Origin: Aplectana chamaeleonis
Taxonomy: Eukaryota; Nematoda; Chromadorea; Rhabditida; Cosmocercidae
Reading direction: 5' to 3'
Assembly (NCBI GenBank): GCA_029168955.1
Contig: JAPDOI010000185.1
Span: 1-64,000 of the forward strand
DNA length: 64,000 nucleotides
Of the stretch, positions 11,802-22,162 are shown piece after piece (position 1 is the stretch's first letter; each line of letters begins with the position of its first letter). The notes beneath the pieces were generated by a model. The model was not told the DNA's origin. It searched no databases and saw nothing but the letters and a program-made list of their open reading frames with translations. Made by a program: the position numbers and the translations under genes.

Positions 11802-12786
11802 AGGAATGCGATTTTCGTAGGTGCACCGGTGGAAGGTTGCGCCTAAAAAGAGAGGGTCAGTAACGGTTCCTTACGTTTCTCCACTCCCGAACTACTTTCT
11901 GTCGTTGATTGTTTCGATTGCGACTTATATCAGGCTCATTTAGTTTCGGACGTAGACGAGATGATGAAATTTGTTACTGAATTTTCTCTTTGAACTAGAG
12001 CTTGGGTTCTGCTTGCACTTGTAATGAAGAAAAATGGACGCAAAGTGCTCGAAAACCGCAAAAGTGAGAGGTAGGTGGATAGGTGTGTCCAGGGAAAGAC
12101 ATGTCGCTGTGATCGGCCTGGGAGAGTTGCGGCCCCCTACCTCCAGCTTGGGAATTTGTGCGACCCCCCCACCTTTCTCCAGCTTCGAAATTCATGCGGT
12201 TCCCAGGTAGGTCGGTAGCGTGATCTCCAGATCGATAGAACCTTTGGCAAAAATTTACGATTTTGTCATAGAAATTTCCATTATTTTAATAGTTGAAGCC
12301 AATTTCGAACGTGTCCGGTCAATATGATTCTATTCTATTCATTTTTATGAATTCATGTGTCGCTGAATACCAACTATTTTTGCACGGCGGTGGTTGGGAG
12401 CTGCGACCCCCCTCCCTCACCTCGCCCAAGCCTACGGCCCCCTCTGTGACCATCACAGCGTGAGCCTGACCCTGGGTGTGTCTCACTGCTACGGAATTCC
12501 GGGCTGGACGAAATCTGGCTCTCAAAATGAAACTTCACTAAGGTAATGTGTGCAGAGTGACATGGCAAAGCGTGCGTGAAACCGGTGGAAACACGACGGG
12601 CTGCATCCCAGTGGCAAGGGTTTTCAATTTGCCGAAAGTTCCGTTTTCGGTTCTGTGTGGAGCTATTTCTGGCTCTTTTCCCCTTTTTTTATACAATAGA
12701 TGAAATTGATCTTCCGAATTTCCAGGGAATAACGCGAGCGAAATTTGCATAGTCGGCGGGCTCAGAGCGTGTCACTCTATTCTACT
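11802..12786. other. No gene seen
   Basis: Contains C-rich/G-rich segments around 12130-12180 and 12400-12440 and short ORFs only. Confidence 0.45.
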
Positions 12787-12796
12787 AGGTTGCCCC

Positions 12797-12931
12797 AACT
12801 GCCGAGACGTCGTACGTTCGTGCCGTGGCAGTGTTGAGGAAAGAAGATCGCTTTCGTGCAGACCGACGTCAACCCCTCCGCGAAGAGGGTTTTTGTATAC
12901 AAAAACCTTTCTGCGGCTGCAAAGAAGAAGA
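12797..12931 (+). mobile_element. SINE-like chimera of LINE 5' end and LINE 3' end
   Basis: The first ~95 bp (GCCGAGACGTCGTACGTTCG, GCCGTGGCAGTG, GACGTCAACCCCTCC) match the 5' end of the LINE at 6243-9872. They are followed directly by the 3' terminus of the same family (CTGCGGCTGCAAAGAAGAAG). AGGTTGCCCC at 12787-12796 and AGGTTGCTCC at 12932-12941 look like a 10-bp TSD with one mismatch. The junction at 12879-12914 is a near-perfect hairpin, because the joined 5' and 3' segments are complementary. It has no coding capacity and would depend on the LINE's machinery. Confidence 0.7.
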
Positions 12932-12987
12932 AGGTTGCTCCAAAAGTTTTGCACAAAAAGGGACCAGCGAGTTTCCACTTGGCCTTA

Positions 12988-13476
12988 AAGGCAGTGTTCA
13001 CGATAAAAAAATTGTTTCAGTTTCCACTAGGAATGGGTAGTGGAGGGGCACAATGTAACGTTGACGTCGAAAGAGCGCATGAAAACGAGCCAGGAAGAGC
13101 CCCAAAAAAGCCCGAATTCGCCATTTTGAGCGCAAGGCAAACCCCCAAAAGCGCAGCACACGCCCACCGACGTGAACAAATGAATGCTCGAGATCGTGAG
13201 ATGAGCGATTATTTCCATTCATTAGCCCCGTTCTTTCCTTTATTCTCAAGTTCTCTCTTTACTCAGGTCAGCTCGCATACATCGGCTGCAAAAGACGGAA
13301 GTTACAAGCCTCGAACAACTCGTCCACCATGCTTCCCTTGCTCAATTTTTGAGGGACCATAACTCCGTTCCCTGAAGGTCTTGTACGATTCCAGAGATAT
13401 CGTTTGAATCGGCATGGGACCGTTCTCAAGATAGGTGGAAAAACAGAAGAACGATTTTTGTCGTGAACACTGCCTT
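12988..13476. mobile_element. PIF/Harbinger-like non-autonomous element, TTA duplication
   Basis: AAGGCAGTGTTCACGA at the left end is the inverse of TCGTGAACACTGCCTT at the right end. TTA directly abuts both ends (12985-12987 and 13477-13479). The 489-bp interior encodes no transposase. A 3-bp TWA duplication is typical of PIF/Harbinger; the superfamily call is inferred from that alone. Confidence 0.7.
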
Positions 13477-13479
13477 TTA

Positions 13480-14690
13480 GTGATTTTTTGATAACTTACG
13501 ATGTATCATTCAGAAGCCTAGTTAGTCCTCTATGTAATATTATTTCACGCTATCAGAAAAACTCGGCTTGCTTCGAATTTCATATCAGAATATCGAGGAA
13601 GTGCTCTTGCCCGAAAATGTGCAAATGTCTCTGGTTCTCTTCATTCTGTCCACCCGGGTTGTCTAAGTTTGTAGAACATTCGGACTCTGTGAGGGATAGA
13701 TGGTAGCACCAAAACGGGTTCGCGCAATTTCTTAAATGAGGGGAATTGCGAATTTTTCAGGGAATGACAATTTCATCATATCTTTATCAACTTACAACTT
13801 AAGGGCACCCAACTTCAAAGTGAGGTATTATGGACAGTGGATTACGTAGATATGTTTATTTCATTAATTATAAACATTTTTTTCCAAAATTCGATGATAA
13901 TTTTTTAGATTTGAAAAAAAGGTCTTTAATCGACGAAATAAATACCATATGGTGAAACACACCATAAAACTTGAAGGCAATGTTCGCGATGGTTTTCTTC
14001 CCCGAGTGCCTCATTTAAAACAATGCGTTAACCACCAAGTGTTACCGAAATCTCGAACAAATGGCGAAAAACGCTATAAAACGCCTTATTTCAGTAAAAT
14101 CATTCTGTGGCTTGGGCTAGTTGTCCAGTTGGAAGAACATGTTCTCGGTGGTTAGGACCGGTGAAAAATGCCGTCAACTGGAAATGAGAGAGTAATTTAT
14201 TATTAGTTAGGGTTCAAGGAAAGAACGAAGCTATAGAGGGTAGAGAATTTCAGAGGACGGGTCCACATAAGATTTCATAGTCACATCAAACTCCTCTAAG
14301 AGTACGGGAGCGAAGGAAGAGCACAGGATTTCGTGTACTTCTGGTGCGTTTTTTCCAATTTTTTCGTCATTTCAGCTCTACCCGAGGGGAAAGCGTTCAA
14401 CCAGATAATCCCGACATAAATTCGAAATTCGCCCCTTCGAATAAATTTTGCGAGCCCTTTTTGAGGCTATAATCTAGGCTTCACAGAGTACGAATGTTCT
14501 GTGTACTTAGAGAATCGTGATGGGCAGAAAGAAGAGAACGAGCAGCACTCACCTTTTCTTTGGGGCAAAAAAAACTTCCTCCTCAACATTTTGATGTGAG
14601 TTTCGAAGCAGGTCTAGCTTTTCGGGTAGCATTGAACGCTGTTAGATCGAGGAAGAGTTGTGCTTTTGGATGGTGTACCCCTCATTATTG
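13480..14690. other. No gene seen
   Basis: AT-rich intergenic DNA with chance ORFs. A single end-like AAGGCAATGTTCGCGA occurs at about 13976, perhaps a solo end of the family at 12988-13476. Confidence 0.45.
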
Positions 14691-15151
14691 AAGGCAGTGT
14701 CCACCATGAATCTCGTTTTCGAGTTTTTAGTGTGAAACATTATGCTGACAGATGCTGGAGGATAGGGTCGAAGAAAGCAGCGAAAACGGGCTAGAAATCG
14801 ATAAAAGCGGTTGCAAAGTGTAGATTTCGTTAGCCCAGTACGCCTACTTAGCCCCCCTCCCCCATTCTGACGAGCTTGTGGCGCCGCGGACCTTTTCGAT
14901 GGCGAATCGCCAAGCTACTCTGCCACGTCGAGCCTGATCGATTCGCGCACATGTCGCCATTAGCGCGCGTCTGTGGAAACTAGCAGGGCGCAGCTCGTCC
15001 GCGCACTAAACCTGTACGTACGTTAGAAACCATTCCTTTAGCCTATTCTGAGCGCTTTTCCTAGCTGTTTCATCACTATTCGTAAGTTGAATCACGACCA
15101 AACAGCCTCATTTTTTGAGTCGAACTCGAATATGATATTGAACACTGCCTC
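14691..15151. mobile_element. Second, diverged copy of the AAGGCAGTG-ended element
   Basis: AAGGCAGTGTCCACCATGA at the left and TTGAACACTGCCT at the right are inverted and match the ends of the 12988-13476 element. The length is similar (about 461 bp). A clean TTA duplication is no longer visible. No coding capacity. Confidence 0.5.
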
Positions 15152-15164
15152 TAAAGATTACAGG

Positions 15165-15343
15165 CAGCAAATCTGATGTTTGTCCGGACTGCGGTTCCAT
15201 CGGTCATAACACCGCACATTTATTTAATTGTCCGAAGAGATCCATCACGCTGACCGTAATGGATCTGTGGACGAATCCACTGTTGGTCGCCCAGTTTCTC
15301 CGCCTATGACAAAACCCTCGATGTGGCTGCAAAGAAGAAGAAG
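15165..15343 (+). mobile_element. 5'-truncated LINE insertion (179 bp)
   Basis: AAAGATTACAGG flanks both sides (15153-15164 and 15344-15355), a perfect 12-bp TSD. The insert encodes the LINE C-terminus on the plus strand (SDVCPDCGSIGHNTAHLFNC, then MDLWTNPLLVAQFL and a stop). It ends in GTGGCTGCAAAGAAGAAGAAG, the same 3' end as the LINE at 25778-27352. It therefore retains only the last ~45 codons and the 3' UTR. Confidence 0.85.
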
Positions 15344-15621
15344 AAAGATTACAGGATTTGTGCAGAATTTCCGAGCAACTCAATACACAAAAAAGGCACG
15401 ATTCTGCTCGTAGGAGACTTGATAGCTATGTCACTGTTGACTAGCGGTGCATGGTGAACGTGCACTCGCAATCCCTTTGCATTCACGCATTTCATGAAGG
15501 TATATGTCGAGAACGACGCAAGTTTCTCGTCAAGAGGGGAAGGAAGTTTTGAATGTAACTGTATAGACCTGCCTAAGCTTTTCCGTTTGCATATGTCTGA
15601 TTATTGTATGTGTGTATGAAA

Positions 15622-15633
15622 GTTTTGTTTGCA
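15622..15633 (+). promoter_or_regulatory. Splice acceptor (cis or trans) before the AT-hook gene
   Basis: TTTTGTTTGCAG is a good nematode-type 3' splice site. The first in-frame ATG (15647) lies 13 bases downstream, which would suit spliced-leader trans-splicing. A conventional upstream exon cannot be excluded. Confidence 0.5.
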
Positions 15634-18600
15634 GGACCGCAACCATATGCTTGGAGCCGAAACGAGCAATCTACTCCGACTCAAGTGTCATTCCGATTTC
15701 TATGATAAGCTGAAGTCATCGCTTTCAAAAGTCAATCCGAAAAGAACGGTGGAGAGCAATGCTAATGTTGCTGCTATTCCAAGGCGTATTCGCGATGAAG
15801 AATGCATTTTTCATGAAAGTTTCTGCAAAGTTTCCTGCCCAGCGGCTTACGCCAACATTTCCATTCCTACAATCAGTACGATATGCATATTTTCTGGTCC
15901 GATACATCCACCTGGATCTTCTATATTAACCTCGGATACTTTAACGAAGACTGAGATGGCGTCAAGGAAGTGTACATTTAGAGATCTGCATGTGGTGATC
16001 CCTCCTTCCATACGATCTGCTTCTAGCTCGCCCGACATAGAAATCCTCAGTCCCGACATAGAAGTCCTCAGCGACGCAGAAACTACATCAGAAAGGGACC
16101 ATGATCTTGAACATAGGCACAATAAGCGAAGGATGGCGGACGGTGCTGATGTTCTATTTGACCCCGACAACAGCTTAAGACATTCGCGGAAATTTGCAAA
16201 ACTTGAGTTCACTCCACAGCTGTCCGCTCTACGCAGGTTAGAAGCTTCTCCAACGGGACCTCAAACTGCAAAGGACTTGGGAAGAAAGGCCAGACCTGAT
16301 GTTCCACCCAATACATTACCAACTAGGCATGAATATGAAGTACCGCCACCAAAGTCGCCAGTTCGTCGCACAGCTCAACCTTTGAAAATCGGAGGTGCTC
16401 ATGACAAGCGCGCGATTAAGAATGCGCAAGCCGTAATTGAAGCTTGGAAATCGTCTTCCTATGAAAAGCTGCCGAACGAACCAGCTTTCTTCTCGAATAA
16501 ACCGTTGAGACGATCTATCCTATCAAACAGCTCAGAAATGCCTGAATGCTCGACTTCAAAGGCGGAGTCGACAGCGATACCTAGCCGTACTCATGATGTT
16601 GCTTCTACGGATTTTGACGCGAAAGCTATTAGTACGGAACCCACTCAACCTTCGTCACCACCACTACCACCGCGGAAAGCCGAAGCCGAGGAAACTAGTT
16701 CAGCAAACACTCACCATGACAAGACTTCAGTGGAGGAACAGATGTCTTCGTCACTAGATGCTCAAACTAGCATTCCTAAGGGTTTGGATACGAGCGTGAT
16801 ACCGACGAAATCTAGCACCGGACCAAAGCCACCACCACTTCCTTCACAAAAAGTCAAAGCTGGAAATACGATACTGACAAAATCCCTTCGAGACAAGACT
16901 GTAGTGGGGGAACCGATATCCCTGCCGTCAGGCACTGGAACTGCCATTCCCGATGATGTGGATAAAAAACTTGTCTATGCGAAGTCTTCCACTAGACCAG
17001 TACCAGCGCCGTTTCCAGCACATAGGGGCAAAGCTGAGGCTACCATGGTTACAAAAGCACTTGGAGGCAATACTGATGCGGAGGAAGATTTGCTCCCGAC
17101 GCGAAATACTGGAGTGCGCAAGAGAGGCAGACCTCGCAAAGCACGGGACGGGGCACCATCTGCTCTGAAACCTGAAGATTTACCCTCGTCAGTGGACACA
17201 ACGATTCAAAAGATAAGTCGACCTCGCCAAGTTATGGACAAGGAACCATCTACTCAGCAACTTTCTGACGAGAAAACGTCTCCCTTTACTTCGCAGAAAA
17301 GACCGCGAAAGAAACGACGCTCGAAAATCTCGAAACGATGGGCATTCTGTAAAACAATCTTTTGAAGATTTACCTCTGTCAATGGACACAGAAATTTTCG
17401 AGATAGATCAACCTCGTGAAATGGGGGGCGACGAAACATTTGCTCAGCAACTTTCCGACAAAGAAATGTCTTCATCACGCCACAGGAAAGATATCAAGAG
17501 AGAAGAGATGCGGATGTCAAAAAAAGGTGAGCTCTCTGCTCAGGAAGACGATGAAAAACATGCGTCTCAGTCACTGGATGCTCCTGTGCGAGATCTTCGT
17601 AAAGGACGAGAGTTGGGACAATCTGTTCAAGAACCTTCTGGTGAGAGCAAACGCAAGAAAAACGATTCCCGAGCTGCACTACACGACCATTCTCTATCTT
17701 CTCATCAGCCCCTCGACCTAAAGATGTCAACGAAAGTGGATGCTGGAGCTCACAGAAGGAAAGGATCCAGAAAACTAAAAGATGATGGACCATCTGATCA
17801 AATACTCTCTGACGGAGATATTTCGGCTACGGAACAATTAGCCCACCGGAAAAGGGGACGTCCCGAATCACGAGGTCTTCCTATTCGACAGATCTCTGAA
17901 GATCAGATGTCTTCTTTGGATGCAAACGTGCGAAAGACGAACAAGCCTTGTAGGCTACGAAATGATGAGACTTCTACCCAGGTGCTCCGTAAAGACAAAA
18001 CAATCTCAAAAAAATCCGCAAAGTCTGAGCATAGGTCTTCAACCCCTGACATGTCACCGCAAACGGAACATCGGAAGGCTATCAGATCTACAGAAACACC
18101 AGGCACACAAGAGTCGGAAGCGAGGCGGTCTTTCAAACCCAGTAAAACATTCCCGCTATCAAATGAAGATACTATTGCTGATCAAAAATCTTCAGCTCGT
18201 TCTCTCGAACGAATACACCACAAATCTCTATTAGCACGAAGTGGTCAAAGCGTGTCGGTTGAGAAAGTTGATCTGCCAAGTTCCCCAGAGGCACACAAAC
18301 AGTCTCATTCCCCCCAGCGTCAAAGGAGTACTTCACCTCATAAGCGGACATCGAAGAATGCAAGCGATGCTAATCGCAAGATCGTTGAAAAAGCTGAGCA
18401 GAAGAGTTCGAATGCTGATAATTTGGAACAAAATTTGCCGTTGGACTCAGGCTTCCGTGAGAAGGGTGCCGAATCTCAGGCATCAGAGCGAGTTCAAAAG
18501 GCAAAGGGCGACCCGGTAAAGGATTCGGAAAAAGGAAAGCGAGAATTGAAAACCCGTGGTTTGAGAATTTCATTCGAGGATCTGAGTTCGACGGAAAAGC

Positions 18601-18944
18601 GCACAGATGAAAGTTCAGCATCGAAGGCAAATTCAAGAAGGACCCCAGCCGGAAAATATGAAGAAAAGAAAACGGCTCGCCATCTCAGATCGTCTAGCCA
18701 GTCCAGTATGGAAGCTGTCTCTGAGCCGGAGACGTCAACGAAGGATAGATCTCGAGGAAGGGTTCAAGGCGAACGTGGGACTGTTGCTCCGAAATATAAA
18801 TCGCCCAAACGAGGCCACCGTTCCGAAGAGCGAGTAAAACGTGTAACGAAGAAATCTGCCGAAACCTCTGCAACAAGTGGGGACGAATCCGCTGATGATG
18901 CTGCAATCTCACGCAGGGCGTCTCTCCGGCACAAGGAGCATTGA
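15634..18944 (+). CDS. Low-complexity basic protein with AT-hook and peptide repeats (frameshifted)
   Basis: I do not recognise the family. One long open region is read in frame 2 from the acceptor at 15633 (first ATG 15647) to a stop at 17363-17365, then in frame 3 from about 17330 to the stop at 18942-18944. The two readings together would be about 1,100 residues. Repeat periodicity shows the frame should switch near 17309-17334: the module ending EDLPSSVD before the switch is echoed by EDLPLSMD in the other frame after it. So there is a real mutation or an assembly indel. Visible features are SUMO-interaction-like DIEILSPDIEVLSDAE (about residue 140), three ~45-residue modules with proline runs such as PSSPPLPPRK and GPKPPPLPSQK, an AT-hook RKRGRPRK (near 17120), a weaker KRGRPE (near 17855), and many K/R/S/E-rich degenerate ~30-residue modules. 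This suggests a disordered nuclear or chromatin-associated protein (inference). Confidence 0.6.
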
Positions 18945-19564
18945 CATGCTTTAGGCATACGAATGCCACTCATTTGGGTGTCCTGTTCAGTAACTCTTAC
19001 CTTTTTTTCGCTTACTTCTCTTCTCTCACGTCATTGTCTCACCCAGTGCCTGTACCATGCCGTTTCTAGTTGGTAGTTTGTGTCATACCTGATCTCTGAA
19101 GTCATAGTGCATTGCTCTCATTTTCCATTGGCGACATTTTTTCGCAAGTTTCCATTGTGTAGATTTTTTATACGTTCGTTTTCTGTCATACCATTAAGAA
19201 GTTAGTTTTCTATATTAGCTCCTATTTCCAATGAAATATTTCAAGATTCGCTGTTTAGATTGTGCATTTCAAGGGATATTGTCCTTGTTATATTCTGTGA
19301 GGTTCCGATTTTTTGCGCGGGTATATCGATATATGTCAACTTAGCTACCTACAATACGAACAGTGTATATTATAAGTGAACATTCTCAAAGCGGACGCTG
19401 CCTAACTGTGGACAGACAACGTGCTTACAATTTTAGCTACAGTCGGTACGGATTGCACTGCTAGTTTTGGTTCCCTATTGACGGTTGGCCCAAACTCGGT
19501 GCACAATTGTTATAACATGGGTGCAACCGGATTGCGCCAATAGTCAATTAATCAATCAACGGCT
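18945..19564 (+). other. Probable 3' UTR and intergenic DNA
   Basis: AT-rich, pyrimidine-rich sequence follows the stop. The nearest clear AATAAA is at about 19574, over 600 bp downstream, so the true cleavage site is uncertain. No further ORF is supported. Confidence 0.35.
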
Positions 19565-19850
19565 TTATCTTCCAATAAAAAAATATACACTGTATATAGA
19601 GAGGTAGAGCTTCAGACATACATAAAAACGTATCAATAGAACACGGAATTTAAAGCTTCTACAAAGGGGAATACCATCACTCCCATGTACCGACCTGAGA
19701 TCAAACCCGGATAGTCTGTGCTTAAAAATCGAGAAATTTCCGGCCTCGACAATTTCCAAAGGCAATTTGTTCCAAATTCGGATAACCCTGAACGCAATGG
19801 GGAACCAAAAGTATCATAGGGATTCGTGCTGACCGAACTATGGTTTTTAG
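19565..19850 (-). pseudogene. C-terminal remnant of a second LINE type
   Basis: The minus strand reads FRVIRIWNKLPLEIVEAG followed by NFSIFKHRLSGFDLR. This fits the R-x-WN-x-LP...FK-x-x-L pattern at the C-terminus of many LINE reverse transcriptases. The upstream part is shifted out of frame and the rest is missing. This ending differs from the CPDC-type C-terminus of the other LINEs here, so it is a separate family. Confidence 0.55.
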
Positions 19851-19908
19851 TTGATTGGAGCCCTGTCCGGACGGCTTTCTTGGTTCAAGCGTTCAGCGCT
19901 CATTTCGG

Positions 19909-21412
19909 CTATGCATAGTCTGTAAAAGAGCGAAATTCTCGTGGTTCCAGGGGTGCGGAGCGGAGGCTAGAGACAGCTAGAGAGCGAAGGGCGGATGGAG
20001 GCAGCAGCATCGCGCGCCCCGCACGCGCCATGAGTTATGGGAGTTTTGATTTTTTTCATAGAGCTTATCTAACGCAATTTCTATCGCATTCTGGACCCCT
20101 GGGGGTTTCAAGTTCCGACGTTGGTGGCAAACCTAACTCTCATCCTCGGTTACAGGTGACGTCAGTAGCTGTTGTCTATAACTGTGGATTGAAGTTTGTC
20201 TCTTAACTAAGTTTTTAAACCCCCGTTTGCATCCTTGATGGCAGCTATAGTACGTCTTGAATTTGGATAGACAAGCGACGCGATCTTGATCGATACTGAT
20301 CGTTATCATGCCATCGCATCGCATAGCCATCGCCGTAAAGTGACGTAAAGTCCGAAACATTCGTAAAAAGCTGCATTTTACACTTCGCAAGTTGCTAGCG
20401 GTTGTGCTACATGCATTCCACGATTATAGTCGTGTCCGGGAATAATCGCCTCGACGCGGGCGATCGCTTTGCGTCGTGCATTGTCTTTTTTTTCTGAGGT
20501 ATATACGAGAAAAGTCAGCTGAGCCTTCCGCCTAGGATATTGCTCATCGCGCTGCGCGACCTCACGCGCTTTCCACAGCGTTAGGCCTCTTTCAGAGTGC
20601 GATCGCTGATCCATCAGTACAGATCGACGTGCGACGCGATCTCGATCGAGGCTCACGTTTATCATCCAATCGCGTCTCGCGTCGATCGCACTCTGAAAGA
20701 GCCCTGACGAAGACTTTCGGACACGGCGGCGAAAAAAGTGAAAACGCACTTCTAGTGCAGCAGTAAAAGGCATTGAACAGGTTCGTTTGCTAATGGCGAA
20801 TTTTAGGATGCGAAAGTTTTCAAAAACGCCCCAGCTAAATTGAAAAGAGTTGAAAGAAGGCAGTACCAGTTGTAGTCGGATTGAAAGTGTAGATTTTTTT
20901 GGGCCGTTCAAAAATGATTATCCTTGAAATTCCCATACTGTGTTGCCTCTGACACAGTTAAAGCTGCTCATTTATGCGACCACAGTTGCGCCCGAGGAAG
21001 ATCGCCTACTTGCGGACAACGCAATTTGCTAAAGAGGTTGCGAAGTCAGCCGAGTGCTCTACTCGATGTGTACTGCGAGGTAAGCTGTAACTCTGGGACA
21101 CAACTACACTCAGGGACTGTTCATTGCCTTCAGGGCCAGTGTGTTTACGCGGTAGCGGTTTGGTGGAGCGTAGTAGAATCCGTAACTGTGTCCTGGAAGC
21201 AGATTCTATACTTTCGTTTTACGCCAGGGTAACAGAGTATAGTGCTATAATTACCCTCCATAAAACGTCGTAATGCACATCATTCGAGGCGCGAGCGGCG
21301 CGTGCGACGCCGCAGCCTCCGTCTGCCCTTCGTTCTCTCACTGTCTCTAGCCTCCGCTCCGCACCAGCACGCGTAGGAACCATGTGAATTTCGCCGTTTT
21401 ATAGCCTGTATA
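19909..21412. mobile_element. 1.5-kb element with ~130-bp terminal inverted repeats
   Basis: Arms 19909-20045 and 21285-21412 are inverted copies. The left reads GCGAAATTCTCGTGGTTCC and GTGCGGAGCGGAGGCTAGAG; the complement of the right reads GCGAAATTCACATGGTTCC and the same second segment. A related single segment lies at 51525-51655. The interior holds chance ORFs (20378-20911 minus, 177 codons; 20924-21232 plus) with no transposase signature, plus a nested hairpin at 20583-20705. Probably a non-autonomous DNA transposon. Confidence 0.6.
20583..20705. mobile_element. Small inverted-repeat element nested in the 1.5-kb element
   Basis: AGGCCTCTTTCAGAGTGCGA at the left is inverted as TCGCACTCTGAAAGAGCCCT at the right, 123 bp in all, with a CG-rich palindromic interior. 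No clear target duplication. Confidence 0.55.
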
Positions 21413-21493
21413 CATTATGAAATGGAATTAAATTGATGAAAAAGCCGGCACGGGCGTTGCCGTCATGGCGGAGCTAGCGCGAGCTTCAGGTTA

Positions 21494-21623
21494 GGCCCTA
21501 GTTACACACCGGCGTTTCGCCGCCGCTAGCTTCCGCGGCATGTCTGCTATTGGTCATTTTCGACGTCTGATCAATCGCAGAGAAAAACCAGCGGCACCGA
21601 ATCTCCGATGTTTAACTAGGGCC
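21494..21623. mobile_element. PIF/Harbinger-like MITE, 130 bp, TTA duplication
   Basis: The ends GGCCCTAGTTA and TAACTAGGGCC are perfect inverted repeats. TTA abuts both sides (21491-21493 and 21624-21626). No coding capacity. Confidence 0.75.
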
Positions 21624-22162
21624 TTATTGATATTCCAACGCGATGCAAGCTCGTGACGCAGTGGAGTGGAGGAGTATGAATTCGTTTCTCAGCTGAAATG
21701 AATACTTGAGAAAAGGTTGACTTGGAAAATCAATATAGAACCCTCCGCTGGCTTAGGTTTAAGAGCTAGCGTCTAGCTTGCCCAGATGAGTCCGGGCGGA
21801 GTAAGCAGAGGAGCGGTCGATCATTTATTTATTTATTTGTATACGCCCTTTCGGGCATGCCAACAACAACACAAATTAGAAGGTAAAAATCAAGTGACGG
21901 CGAAAAACAAAGAAAAACAACACACAAAAAAATCAGCTAAGCACATGAACCACTTGAGCACATGACAACACATCAACATCATGGCGAGATAAAACAACGA
22001 TAAGGAGATTTCGACATGATAAACCCGATAACCCCCACTTTGACCGGCTCAAAAGGAGGGAGATAGGCTATATGTCCAGTAGTCGAGTCGCGGTCAGGAG
22101 TGCGTTTCAAGAAGATACCCATGGCAAAAGGCTTCTTCTTATCGGCCACATAGAGCTTCTCC

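Noticed and set aside
14691..15151. TTA target duplication for the second AAGGCAGTG-ended element
   Set aside because: The flanking triplets do not match; only the inverted ends support the call.
20378..20911. 177-codon minus-strand ORF
   Set aside because: Lies inside the long-TIR element and spans a palindromic hairpin; no transposase motifs.
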